From: Gottfriedia acidiceleris
GTDB taxonomy: Bacteria > Bacillota > Bacilli > Bacillales > Bacillaceae_G
Reading direction: 5' to 3'
Assembly: GCF_004138285.1 (NCBI RefSeq)
Contig: NZ_SCFN01000001.1
Span: 930,001 to 994,000, forward strand
DNA: 64,000 nt
Shown: piece after piece, positions 36,718 through 45,281 of the stretch
Position numbering within the stretch: position 1 is the first letter of the stretch
Layout: each line of letters begins with the position of its first letter
The notes under the pieces: model-generated
Seen by the model: only the letters and a program-made list of their open reading frames with translations
Told to the model about the DNA's origin: nothing
Database searches by the model: none
Made by a program: the position numbers and the translations under genes

Positions 36718-37446
36718 TTAATCATTTCTAGATAAAGAATGTACAAGCTTGTATCGGTCTGCTCTGTATACAGTTAATTCGTATTCTAAAACTTTGCCAC
36801 TTCTTAAATATGTTGTACGATAAATTGCTAAAACGGGACAATTCGGCGGGATTTCTAATAATTGCGCTTCTTCTTCAGAAGGCATTCTAGCCTGAATCGA
36901 TTGATCAGCATATTGAATAGGATCAGGAATATTGGCATTAACATAATCAAAGAAAGATTTTTCTAGAACACTTTGATTTAGGTTTGGTGCTATATCACAT
37001 GAAACGTGGATACTTTCTATCGACATAGGAATTGAGTCTGCTAAACGAATCCGTTTAATAAAATAAATAGGATCGTTTTCTTTTATCTTTAGAATATTGG
37101 ATAATGCTTTATCAGAATTTAAGATATCAAATTGAACTAATCTACTACTTGGTTTTAAGCCTCTTTCAATCATTTCTTCTGTGTAACTATTTAATCTACT
37201 TATTTTTTTTTCAACTTTTTGACGACTAACAAATGTACCTTTACCTTTTTGTCTATAAACAATTCCTTCTTGAACTAAATTATTTAATGCTTGTCGAACG
37301 GTCATACGAGATATTTGGAATTTCTCTGAAAACTCTCTTTCTGATGGAATCAATTCATCAGCGGGGTATTCACCTGATGCGATTTTACATTTTATGTATT
37401 CTAATAATTGATGATAAATTGGTATTGGGGAATTTTTGTTAATCAT
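36718..37446 (-). CDS. GntR/HutC transcription regulator, NagR-like
   Basis: A 242-residue regulator. Residues 1-70 form the GntR winged helix (ELIPSEREFSEKFQISRMTV, then QALNNLVQEGIVYRQKGKGTF), and residues 85-240 are a UTRA effector domain. The closest type I can recall is NagR (YvoA), the repressor of N-acetylglucosamine use, for example in the LTSYTEDM-like NSYTEEMIERGLKPSS; other HutC members are possible. No nagA/nagB lies beside it, so it acts on genes elsewhere. AAGGAGTAAAAA precedes the ATG. Two tandem copies of TTTATCTATATTT (37467-37490) lie upstream. Confidence 0.8.
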   Translation of the reverse strand: MINKNSPIPIYHQLLEYIKCKIASGEYPADELIPSEREFSEKFQISRMTVRQALNNLVQEGIVYRQKGKGTFVSRQKVEKKISRLNSYTEEMIERGLKPSSRLVQFDILNSDKALSNILKIKENDPIYFIKRIRLADSIPMSIESIHVSCDIAPNLNQSVLEKSFFDYVNANIPDPIQYADQSIQARMPSEEEAQLLEIPPNCPVLAIYRTTYLRSGKVLEYELTVYRADRYKLVHSLSRND

Positions 37447-37466
37447 TTTTTACTCCTTGTATTGCA

Positions 37467-37490
37467 TTTATCTATATTTTATCTATATTT
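37467..37490. repeat. Tandem repeat in the GntR upstream region
   Basis: TTTATCTATATTT occurs at 37467-37479 and again at 37478-37490, 20 bases upstream of the regulator's start. It may be an operator or part of its promoter. Confidence 0.4.
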
Positions 37491-37674
37491 AAAACGGTTT
37501 CATAACTCATTTTAAAGGAATAAAATGCTTTCGGCAATCATTGTGTATACTCACAAAAATCAGAATATTTAAACTTTTAAACATTATTAATTTTATTGTT
37601 GTGAAATATGTTCAAACCTAATAAAATAAAAAAGTTGACATTAAAGTATATTTAGGATATTGGAGAGGATAACT

Positions 37675-37770
37675 TTGAACAAAATACTTTTTTTATTTTT
37701 TTTCACAATTACATTAACATTAATTATTTTTACGAGTTTTAAACAAGCTTTATATGTAATTTTATCATAA
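37675..37770 (+). CDS. Possible 31-residue hydrophobic peptide
   Basis: Starting at a TTG, the frame encodes NKILFLFFFTITLTLIIFTS followed by FKQALYVILS: a single membrane span with one lysine at each side. GGAGAGG lies six bases before the TTG, and TTGACA (37634-37639) is upstream, although no convincing -10 lies at the proper distance. It stands alone in the 680-base gap between the GntR gene and ypsA, where nothing else coding is visible. No family is recognised. Confidence 0.4.
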   Translation: MNKILFLFFFTITLTLIIFTSFKQALYVILS

Positions 37771-38084
37771 GTAAAAATTTCGACGAAAAAATTTTCACAA
37801 TAATATTCCTATCATAATAACTAATCTAAAAGGGAATAAAATATCCTCTATGAGCAGCAATCAAATATTGAAATATTGATCTTAAATTGTCTTAATAGTT
37901 GATTTCCACTAAGCTTGTGACTACTATAGTAAAGTTAAATATTAGATTCCCTCAATATAAATTTCTACATTTGAATATTATTAAAATTAATGATTTTTGC
38001 GAGATAAATTTATACTTACAATTTTTATTTGTTACTAAATATTTGAAATAAAGCAGAGTATTTAATAAAATAAAATTTAATTTA

Positions 38085-38105
38085 TGGAAGAACTTTTAGT
38101 TCTTC
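38085..38105. repeat. Hairpin in the ypsA leader
   Basis: GGAAGAAC and GTTCTTCC form a perfect eight-base stem with loop TTTTA, 23 bases before the ypsA start and just before the GTGAGGT site. Confidence 0.45.
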
Positions 38106-38128
38106 CTAATTTATTATTGTGAGGTAAT

Positions 38129-38695
38129 ATGAAGATACTACTAATATCTGGCTATAAATCATTTGAATTAGGAATTTTTTCGAATAAACATGATGCAGTT
38201 AAATACATAAAAAAAGCAATAAAAAATAAAATACTTTTATTTATAGATCAATTAGAATGGATAATTATTTCAGGGCAAATGGGTACTGAATTATGGGCCG
38301 CAGAAGTAGTATTCGAACTTCAGCTTGACTATCCCGAATTAAAGTTGGGTATTTTTACACCCTACGAAGATCAAGAGAAAAATTGGAATGAGGCAAATAA
38401 GGAATATTATAATGAAATCTTAATTGGGGCGGATCACGTCGACTCAATTTCAAGAAAACCATACGAATCTCCAATTCAGTTAAAAGCAAAAAATGAATTT
38501 TTAGTTAGTAAAAGTGACGGATGTATTTTATTTTACGATAATGAAAAAGAAGGTAGTCCTAGATATTTATATGATTTAGCATACAAGAAAAATGAACTAT
38601 TTAATTATCCTGTAGAAATCATCACTTTTGACGATTTACAAGTGATTGCAGAAGAGTCATTTGAGAATGATGAGAATAAATATAGGGAAATATAG
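38129..38695 (+). CDS. ypsA: YpsA, SLOG-superfamily protein
   Basis: A 188-residue protein of the DUF1273/YpsA family, related to the SLOG nucleotide-binding fold (similar to DprA and LOG). The WIISGQMGTELWAAEVV segment near residue 48 is the glycine-rich nucleotide site, and LGIFTPYEDQEKNWNE follows. B. subtilis YpsA has been linked to cell division and oxidative stress. It precedes gpsB in the conserved ypsA-gpsB pair. GTGAGGTAAT is the ribosome-binding site. Confidence 0.9.
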   Translation: MKILLISGYKSFELGIFSNKHDAVKYIKKAIKNKILLFIDQLEWIIISGQMGTELWAAEVVFELQLDYPELKLGIFTPYEDQEKNWNEANKEYYNEILIGADHVDSISRKPYESPIQLKAKNEFLVSKSDGCILFYDNEKEGSPRYLYDLAYKKNELFNYPVEIITFDDLQVIAEESFENDENKYREI

Positions 38696-38771
38696 AATAG
38701 ATAATTGACAATTTATGAAGACTTTGAAAAAATAGAAGGTAAATATTTCTAAATGTTTTGGGGTGACACAC

Positions 38772-39077
38772 ATGGAATCAACAAAAATAAAACTAAGTAT
38801 AAAAGATATCCTAAATAAAGAGTTTAAAGTTTCAATGCGAGGATATAATCAAGAGGAAGTGGATCAATACTTAGACACTATCATTAAAGATTATGAATCG
38901 TTTCAAAATCAAATCGTAGCCCTACAACAAGAAAATGCAAAGTATAAAAAATTGTTGGAGGATCAAAAGAACACAGCTACACCTCCACCATCACCTTTTA
39001 ATAATACGAATACTGATGTTCTTAAAAGATTATCAAATTTAGAGAAGCATGTTTTCGGAAGTAAACTATTCGAATAA
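38772..39077 (+). CDS. gpsB: Cell division regulator GpsB
   Basis: A DivIVA-like 101-residue protein that moves PBP1 between side wall and septum. The N-terminal membrane-binding and PBP-binding domain ([25 protein letters not shown], residues 9-35) is followed by a coiled coil to residue 65, a proline-rich linker, and the C-terminal multimerisation helix ([15 protein letters not shown]). GGGGTG is six bases before the ATG at 38772; the in-frame GTG at 38763 is inside that site. PonA, its partner, is also in this window. Confidence 0.94.
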   Translation: MESTKIKLSIKDILNKEFKVSMRGYNQEEVDQYLDTIIKDYESFQNQIVALQQENAKYKKLLEDQKNTATPPPSPFNNTNTDVLKRLSNLEKHVFGSKLFE

Positions 39078-39108
39078 TTTTAACTAAATTTATATTTTAA
39101 GAAAGCAT

Positions 39109-39136
39109 TGCAAACTTGAGTATAATTTACTATACT
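39109..39136 (+). promoter_or_regulatory. Promoter of rnpB
   Basis: TTGCAA at 39109-39114, a 16-base spacer and TATACT at 39131-39136. Transcription would start near 39143. Confidence 0.6.
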
Positions 39137-39143
39137 AATAAAT

Positions 39144-39560
39144 GTTCGTTTCAATATGTTCGGGTAATCGCTGCAACGCTTGACGTTGTTGAGGAAAGTC
39201 CATGCTCGCACAGTCCTGCGATGGCTGTAGTGTTCGTGCCTATCGAAGTCATAAGATAGGGTAGCTGTGTAATCAGCTAACGGCAGGGAACGGACCTAAG
39301 TCCTTTAAGGATATGGTTCTACTACCTTTAAAGTGCCACAGTGACGTAGTCCTCGAAGAAATGAGAGGAGTGGAACGCGGTAAACCCCACGAGCGAGAAA
39401 CCCAAATTATGGTAGGGGAATCCTTTCAAAGGAATTGAACTGAGAAAGGGACAGATTATTCTGTAGATAGATGATTACCACCTTGTAGTACGAGGCGAGA
39501 GCCGCTTGAAGTACGAATGGTACAGAACATGGCTTACAGAACATATGAAATGATGAAACT
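39144..39560 (+). ncRNA. rnpB: RNase P RNA, Bacillus type (B)
   Basis: Catalytic RNA that matures the 5' ends of tRNAs. The universally conserved segments are present in order: GGGTAATCGCTGC near the 5' end, GAGGAAAGTCCATGCTCGCA, AGTGCCACAGTGACG, GAGTGGAACGCGGTAAACCC, CGAGCGAGAAACCCAAAT and, near the 3' end, ACATGGCTTACAGAAC. P1 is formed by TTTCAATATGTTC with GAACATATGAAA. The order and spacing match the B-type RNA of B. subtilis, as does its place between gpsB and rlmL. End points are estimated from P1. Confidence 0.97.
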
Positions 39561-39564
39561 GTTT

Positions 39565-39595
39565 AAAAACTCTTCATTATATGGAGAGTTTTTTG
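39565..39595 (+). terminator. Terminator of rnpB
   Basis: AAAAACTCT pairs with AGAGTTTTT around TCATTATATGG. Confidence 0.75.
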
Positions 39596-39692
39596 TAATT
39601 TAGACGTAAATTGTTCATAATGAAAATAGGGATCAAAATGAAAATATGAAAAGAAAAATTCATTCTTAATTTGAATGAGATAGGTGGTTAAA

Positions 39693-40844
39693 TTGGCGAA
39701 ATATACATTAATTGCTACTGCTGCAATGGGTATCGAAGCTCTAGTCGCTAGAGAAATAAAAAGCCTAGGTTTTGAAGATGTAGTAGTTGAAAATGGTCGA
39801 GTATTATTTAAAGCAGACGAAGATGGAATTGTGAAAGCAAATTTGTGGCTTCGAACAGCTGACCGAGTGAAACTTCGTGTTGGTGAATTTAAGGCAACCT
39901 CATTTGATGAATTATTTGAAAAAACAAAAGCCTTACCTTGGCATATGTTTATACCAAGAAACGGTCAATTTCCTGTGTCAGGAAAATCTCATAAATCAAA
40001 ATTATTTTCAGTATCAGATTGCCAAGCAATCGTCAAAAAAGCAATTGTAGATAAATTAAAAACAATCCAAAATATTCAAGGTATGTTAATTGAAGATGGT
40101 CCGTTATTTCGAGTGGAAGTCTCTATTTTAAAAGATATCGTAACATTAACGATTGATACTACTGGTCGTGAAGGCTTACATAAAAGGGGATATCGTGTAG
40201 ATCAAGGTGAAGCACCATTAAAAGAAACACTTGCGGCATCATTAGTATTATTAACGAATTGGAATGCTGATTTACCTTTTGTTGATCCATTTTGTGGATC
40301 TGGTACTATTCCAATTGAAGCTGCATTAATTGGACATAATATCGCTCCAGGATCGTTTAGAAGATTTGCGTCTGAAGATTGGCACTGGATTGGCAAAAAA
40401 AGATGGAATGAAGCAAGACAAGAAGCAGAAGATTTAGCAAATTATGATCAAAAACTTGAAATAATCGGATCAGATATTGATCATCGAATGATTAATGTTT
40501 CAAAAGCAAATGCTGATGAAGTTGGATTATCAGATTCAATTGCTTTTAAACAAATGCAAGTAAAAGACTTTACTACTAAATCTGAGTATGGGTATGTAGT
40601 TACCAACCCACCATATGGTGAGCGATTAAACGATCGACCTTACGTTGAAAAGTTATATTCAGATATGGGGAATGTTTTTACAAAATTAGATACATGGTCG
40701 GTGTATGTACTAACTAGTCATGAGGGATTTGAACAATTTTACGGTAAACCAGCAACAAAAAAACGTAAATTATTTAATGGTTTCATTAAAACTGACTACT
40801 ATCAATACTTTGGAAAAAGACCTCCAAGAAGAATCGAAGAATAA
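39693..40844 (+). CDS. rlmL: 23S rRNA (guanine-N2)-methyltransferase RlmL/YpsC
   Basis: Methylates guanine (G2445 by E. coli numbering) in 23S rRNA. The 383-residue protein has an N-terminal THUMP region (to about residue 165) and a Rossmann methyltransferase with motif I FVDPFCGSGTIPIEAALI near 193 and catalytic NPPYGER near 308. The start is the TTG at 39693, after AGGTGG; the resulting AKYTLIATAAMGIEAL aligns with B. subtilis YpsC. An in-frame GTG at 39684 is inside the ribosome-binding site. Confidence 0.93.
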   Translation: MAKYTLIATAAMGIEALVAREIKSLGFEDVVVENGRVLFKADEDGIVKANLWLRTADRVKLRVGEFKATSFDELFEKTKALPWHMFIPRNGQFPVSGKSHKSKLFSVSDCQAIVKKAIVDKLKTIQNIQGMLIEDGPLFRVEVSILKDIVTLTIDTTGREGLHKRGYRVDQGEAPLKETLAASLVLLTNWNADLPFVDPFCGSGTIPIEAALIGHNIAPGSFRRFASEDWHWIGKKRWNEARQEAEDLANYDQKLEIIGSDIDHRMINVSKANADEVGLSDSIAFKQMQVKDFTTKSEYGYVVTNPPYGERLNDRPYVEKLYSDMGNVFTKLDTWSVYVLTSHEGFEQFYGKPATKKRKLFNGFIKTDYYQYFGKRPPRRIEE

Positions 40845-40855
40845 AAAAGTAAGTT

Positions 40856-40904
40856 AAAAGGGTGTTCCCAATTGTCCATACAGACGATTGGGGCACCTTT
40901 TTAT
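40856..40904 (+). terminator. Terminator after rlmL
   Basis: AAAAGGGTG with CCCAATTGTC pairs with GACGATTGGG and CACCTTTTT, a stem of about 20 pairs. Confidence 0.85.
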
Positions 40905-40974
40905 TTATAATAACTTATTTCATTACAGATTTAACGAACAAAATTGAACAAATATTGTATTAGTTTTGTTAACA

Positions 40975-41193
40975 TCATAAATTTATTGAAGGTACAATTC
41001 TAAATCCGTGATTTTTTTCAAGTAAGTGTGCAACATGCCAATTCGTTTCTGCAGTACTTTTATATTGAGTGACTAGATCATGGAATTCATCACTGGAGAA
41101 ACTCTTTTCATGCTGAAGTAAATAAAGGTCTCTTACAACACTTATATCATCATTCGTATCAAAATTAGTCTGAATTAAAGAATATAAGTACAA
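40975..41193 (-). CDS. Hypothetical protein, 72 residues
   Basis: I do not recognise this gene. It starts with TTG, preceded by GGAGGTG at five bases, which is a strong reason to accept it. The product (YLYSLIQTNFDTNDDISVVR at the start, NWHVAHLLEKNHGFRIVPSI near the end) is small and soluble, probably helical. It is on the minus strand between the terminator of rlmL and the promoter of the Gfo/Idh gene. Confidence 0.6.
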   Translation of the reverse strand: MYLYSLIQTNFDTNDDISVVRDLYLLQHEKSFSSDEFHDLVTQYKSTAETNWHVAHLLEKNHGFRIVPSINL

Positions 41194-41313
41194 ATAAACA
41201 CCTCCAAACTACTATTTTATCATTATTTTATAGATTTCCCGATAATTCGAATGTTATTGCCATTAGATATATTAGAAATATAATCATTTTCTTTTAAAAG
41301 AAGAATGATAATT

Positions 41314-41322
41314 TGTTACAAT
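41314..41322 (+). promoter_or_regulatory. Extended -10 promoter of the Gfo/Idh gene
   Basis: TGTTACAAT (TGnTATAAT type), 40 bases before the start at 41362. Confidence 0.45.
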
Positions 41323-41361
41323 AAATTTAGAAAAATAAGCCAATTTAAAGGACTGATTAAA

Positions 41362-42288
41362 ATGAAAAAACCTCGTATCGGGATGGTAGGATTAGGCAAT
41401 ATTGCACAAAAAGCATATCTACCAATTCTTACAAAAGAAGAAAACTGGGATTTTATCGGTGCATTTTCACCAAATAAAGAAAAACGTAAGAGAATATGTT
41501 CACAATACCGTATTCAAGATTTTGAAAGTTTGGAGTTGCTTGCAGAACAAAGTGATGCAGTATTTGTACATAGTTCAACTAGTTCACATTTTGAGGTTGT
41601 ATCGTATTTATTAAATAAAGGTAAAGATGTTTATGTTGACAAACCACTAGCAGCTACATTGCCAGAGTCAGAAAAATTAACTGAATTAAGTATTAAACTA
41701 AATCGTAAACTTATGGTGGGATTCAACCGCCGATTCTGCCCAATGTATGTGCAGGCAAAAGAACAGGCAAAGAATATAGCGTTAATTAGATTTGAAAAAC
41801 ATCGAGAGAATAAAATTGGGTCTAATTCATTCGAGTTTACGATGCTGGATGATTATTTACATTTAGTTGATACTATTAGATGGTTTGCAGATGGAGAGGT
41901 TAACTTGATTAATGGAAGAGTTCAACTTACTCATACTAATCAATTAGAGTATGCTACTCACCAATATGAATCGATTGAAGGAACTACTATTAATACAGTA
42001 ATGCACCGAAAGTCAGGAACAAATCTTGAGCGCCTAGAATTAATTACTGAAGGTTCGATTATAAGGGTAAAAAATATGAACAACTTTGAAGTAGAAAAAA
42101 ATAACTCAATAAATAATTCATTTTCATCATCATGGGACACAACACTAAAACAAAGAGGTTTTGAGGATTGTATTAACCATTTTATCAATTGCATATACTC
42201 TGATGAAACTCCAACGATCAATGGAGAAGAAGCATTAAAATCTCAAATGATTGTTGAAGAAATGATCAAGCAAGCAAAAGGTTGGTAA
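41362..42288 (+). CDS. Gfo/Idh/MocA-family oxidoreductase
   Basis: A 308-residue NAD(P)-dependent oxidoreductase. The N-terminal Rossmann domain has MVGLGNIAQKAYLPIL (GxGxxA) near residue 9 and the family motif DKPLAATLPES near residue 93 (the EKP motif with D for E). The C-terminal domain includes DDYLHLVDTIRWF near residue 165, with the likely catalytic histidine. The substrate, probably a sugar or polyol, cannot be named. AAAGGA lies eight bases before the ATG at 41362; upstream in-frame ATG 41305 has no ribosome-binding site. Confidence 0.85.
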   Translation: MKKPRIGMVGLGNIAQKAYLPILTKEENWDFIGAFSPNKEKRKRICSQYRIQDFESLELLAEQSDAVFVHSSTSSHFEVVSYLLNKGKDVYVDKPLAATLPESEKLTELSIKLNRKLMVGFNRRFCPMYVQAKEQAKNIALIRFEKHRENKIGSNSFEFTMLDDYLHLVDTIRWFADGEVNLINGRVQLTHTNQLEYATHQYESIEGTTINTVMHRKSGTNLERLELITEGSIIRVKNMNNFEVEKNNSINNSFSSSWDTTLKQRGFEDCINHFINCIYSDETPTINGEEALKSQMIVEEMIKQAKGW

Positions 42289-42481
42289 AGAGAACTAGAG
42301 GGAGATAAAGGACATTAAGAATTTAAAGCAATGAACATTTAATTAGTTCCTAATTCACCTATCCCATAGTCTTTAGGTGATCATGCCTTATTTCCCTTGC
42401 CTTTCCCTCACATTTTTTGTATGATAGCGGGTAGAGACAATTTTTAAAATAACATAATGGATCGAATAAATTTGCAAAATT

Positions 42482-42514
42482 AAAGTTCTCACAAGAGGAC
42501 TTTTTCTTTTTAAT
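42482..42514 (+). terminator. Hairpin with T run just before ypvA
   Basis: AAAGTTCTC pairs with GAGGACTTT around ACAA, then TTCTTTTT. It is only 20 bases before the ypvA start, so it may act as an attenuator rather than as the terminator of the gene upstream (stop at 42288). The 245-base gap holds nothing else clear. Confidence 0.5.
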
Positions 42515-42533
42515 TTACATTTTGGGGGTAGCA

Positions 42534-44465
42534 ATGAGTCATTCAACTAAATTACCTTTTGAGGTAGGAAAGCAAGACCAATTCATTGAAAAGTTAGGGG
42601 AATGGATTGGGGACGTTTTTTACGATTTATTACCAGATGCAGGCTATGAATTAAGAGATGAGCAAATCTTTATGGCTTATCAGGTTGAAAGAGCGTTTAA
42701 AGAAAAGAAAGTTATTTTTGCTGAAGCAGGTGTTGGTACAGGTAAAACGTTTGTCTATTTACTATATTGTTTATGCTATGCAAGATATACTGGTAAGCCA
42801 GCTATTATCGCATGTGCTGATGAATCTTTAATCGAACAGCTAGTAAAGAAAAATGGGGACATTGAAAAATTATCGAATGCATTAAATTTGTCAATTGATG
42901 TTAGATTAGCTAAATCAACTACAAATTATTTATGTTTAAAAAAATTAGATTTACAACGTTCAGAAATTGATGTATCGGATGCCGTTTTAGGGGTTTATGA
43001 AAATTTACCAGGCTTTGTAAATGATTATGGAACACTCCAAAAATTTACTCCATATGGAGACCGTACTGAATATAAGGATCTAACAGATGAAGAGTGGGAT
43101 ACAATTTCATATGATTATTTCCAGGATTGTTCTACTTGTGAACAAAGACATAGATGTGGACAAACTATATCAAGAGAACATTATCGAAAAGCAACTGACC
43201 TAATTGTATGCTCACAAGAATTTTATATGGAGCATATTTGGACGGTAGAATCTAGAAAACGTGAAGGTCAATTGCCATTACTACCTAATCCAAGTTGTGT
43301 AGTATTTGATGAAGGACACTTACTTGAATTTGCAAGTCAAAAATCGTTAACTTATCGACTGCAACAAGAGACATTAAATACATTTTTATCATTTTTAATG
43401 CAATCAGGTACACGTGAAAGCTTCCAACAGTTACTAGAAGATACATTAGAAACGTATGATCAATTCTTTTTTGAATTAGATAATAATACTGAAGAAGTTG
43501 AAGGATCTAGACGTTTTAAACTGAATATGAATGAAAGATTAATTAAGTTAGCAAGGAGATTAAAATCTCAAATTAGTATTATAGGTGATGAATTAGTCTT
43601 TGAAAGTGAAATGTATACGATTGATGAATATCAGTTAAATATTGTTGATGAGCATTTAGATGATGTTGAGCGTTGCTTAAATTTATTTATTAATGAAATT
43701 ACAGCGATTCAATGGATTGAATATAATCAAAATGAATTAACACTAGTCATCATGCCAAAGGCTGTAAATGAGCTTTTACAAGAAAAAGTATTTAATCACA
43801 AAATGCCGATTGTATTTTCATCTGCAACTCTTTCTCAAAATAGTTCTTTTGATTATATCGCAGGTAGTTTAGGTATAAAAGATTACCTATCATTTTCAGT
43901 CGATTCTCCGTTTGATTACGATAAACAAATGAAAATAGAGCTAAATCAAGTTGACCCAACCAAAATTGCGGAAAAAAATGAAAAAATAATTGAGAAGTTA
44001 AAGGATAATAACGGAAGTACATTGATTCTCTTCAATTCAACCCAAGAAATGAAAAAATTTAAACTGCAAGTTGAAAAAGAAAAATTAAACTTCAATTTAT
44101 ACTTTGAGGGTGAAGAGGAAATTAGTTCAATTGTACAAAAATTCCAAGAAGATATTAACGCGTCTTTATGTGCTGTTCATTTATGGGAAGGATTAGATAT
44201 TCAAGGAATGTCACTAAGTCAAGTGATTATTCATGCGTTACCATTCCCGCCAAATGATCCAGTTTTCCAATCAAAACGTCAAAATTCACAAAACCCTTAC
44301 TTCGAGATCGACGAGCCGTATATGTTATTAAGATTACGACAAGGAATTGGACGACTAATCCGTAGTCATGAAGATAAAGGAAAAATCGTTTTATTTATCG
44401 AAAATGATCTAAACAATGAAACCAAAGAAAAAATCTTAAACAGTTTACCTGTTGAACCATCATAA
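42534..44465 (+). CDS. ypvA: DinG-family ATP-dependent DNA helicase YpvA
   Basis: A 643-residue XPD/DinG-type superfamily 2 helicase without an exonuclease domain. Walker A is AEAGVGTGKTFVYL near residue 67; four cysteines (CLKKL, CSTCEQRHRC, about residues 135-208) could hold the iron-sulfur cluster; the Walker B box is FDEGHLLE (DEGH in place of DEAH); C-terminal motifs are CAVHLWEGLDIQG and RLRQGIGRLIR. It corresponds in type and place to B. subtilis YpvA. GGGGG lies upstream of the ATG at 42534. It is the second DinG-like helicase in the window. Confidence 0.85.
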   Translation: MSHSTKLPFEVGKQDQFIEKLGEWIGDVFYDLLPDAGYELRDEQIFMAYQVERAFKEKKVIFAEAGVGTGKTFVYLLYCLCYARYTGKPAIIACADESLIEQLVKKNGDIEKLSNALNLSIDVRLAKSTTNYLCLKKLDLQRSEIDVSDAVLGVYENLPGFVNDYGTLQKFTPYGDRTEYKDLTDEEWDTISYDYFQDCSTCEQRHRCGQTISREHYRKATDLIVCSQEFYMEHIWTVESRKREGQLPLLPNPSCVVFDEGHLLEFASQKSLTYRLQQETLNTFLSFLMQSGTRESFQQLLEDTLETYDQFFFELDNNTEEVEGSRRFKLNMNERLIKLARRLKSQISIIGDELVFESEMYTIDEYQLNIVDEHLDDVERCLNLFINEITAIQWIEYNQNELTLVIMPKAVNELLQEKVFNHKMPIVFSSATLSQNSSFDYIAGSLGIKDYLSFSVDSPFDYDKQMKIELNQVDPTKIAEKNEKIIEKLKDNNGSTLILFNSTQEMKKFKLQVEKEKLNFNLYFEGEEEISSIVQKFQEDINASLCAVHLWEGLDIQGMSLSQVIIHALPFPPNDPVFQSKRQNSQNPYFEIDEPYMLLRLRQGIGRLIRSHEDKGKIVLFIENDLNNETKEKILNSLPVEPS

Positions 44466-44495
44466 AAAAAAGCTAGCTTATCGCTAGCTTTTTTA
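44464..44495. terminator. Terminator between ypvA and the NAD-binding gene
   Basis: AAAAAAAAGCTAGC pairs with GCTAGCTTTTTT around TTATC; convergent genes. The GCTAGC stem is shared with the terminators at 34579 and 34715. Confidence 0.9.
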
Positions 44496-45113
44496 ATTAC
44501 ATATTCCAACTCTAGACTTACTGAAATTACATTCAAAAAATTCCTTAAATGCGAAAAAAGCTGTATCTCCAGTCGTAATACGATGGCCATCAATCGGTAA
44601 ATAATTCTTTTCAACACGAAAATTTTTAGTAATTGGACCATCTGGTAAGTATGTAGGGCAAACAATCGTCCAATTTAACTGACTTTCATTTAATAAGTTA
44701 AAAGCTTTTTCATGATCGGTTGCTGCAGTTGTTGATTTTCGTTTTGATTCAGAGCTTAAATAACGAAGAATTGTTGGATCAACTCTTGATTGTAAAATAC
44801 CTGCAGTTCCAATTGTAACGATCCTACCTATTTTTTTCATTTCAAGAAGAGGGATTAGTAGTTCCATTGTTTTAGATAAAATATTATCACCTCCCGTATT
44901 TAAGGCAGAAATTACTCCATCTACGTTTTCTAAAGCTAAATTTAAATCTTTTTCATTTAGCGTATTTCCTTTTAAAACTGTAAGAGCTTCATGATTAATC
45001 GTTATTTTTTGTTCATCTCTTACTAAAGCAAATACTTCACACTTAGCTTCTAATAATAAATCCACTAAAAAAGAACCAACTCTTCCAGTTGCTCCTAATA
45101 TTAATATTTTCAT
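44493..45113 (-). CDS. NAD(P)-binding protein, atypical SDR (NmrA-like)
   Basis: A 206-residue one-domain Rossmann protein. The nucleotide site is LILGATGRVGSFLVDLLLEA near residue 4 (GxxGxxG), and GVISALNTGG near residue 68 and RIVTIGTAGIL near 100 follow the pattern of NAD(P)H-binding proteins such as B. subtilis YwnB. No Tyr-x-x-x-Lys catalytic pair of classical SDRs is seen. Its partner and substrate are unknown. AAGGTGATGTT precedes the ATG. Confidence 0.82.
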   Translation of the reverse strand: MKILILGATGRVGSFLVDLLLEAKCEVFALVRDEQKITINHEALTVLKGNTLNEKDLNLALENVDGVISALNTGGDNILSKTMELLIPLLEMKKIGRIVTIGTAGILQSRVDPTILRYLSSESKRKSTTAATDHEKAFNLLNESQLNWTIVCPTYLPDGPITKNFRVEKNYLPIDGHRITTGDTAFFAFKEFFECNFSKSRVGICN

Positions 45114-45281
45114 AACATCACCTTGCTGTATTGTACAATATTTTTATTAATTATGTCTTTTATATAAACTTAATGATTGGAATTCTGTTAATGAAAGTGC
45201 TTTTTAAGCTTAATATTAATTCAATTTAAAAGTTATGATAGAATGAAATTAACTGCTAAAATTTAGAAATGAGGGGTAAAA

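Noticed and set aside
38084-38122. Twelve-codon upstream frame before ypsA
   Set aside because: It coincides with the GGAAGAAC/GTTCTTCC hairpin and has no ribosome-binding site; probably chance.
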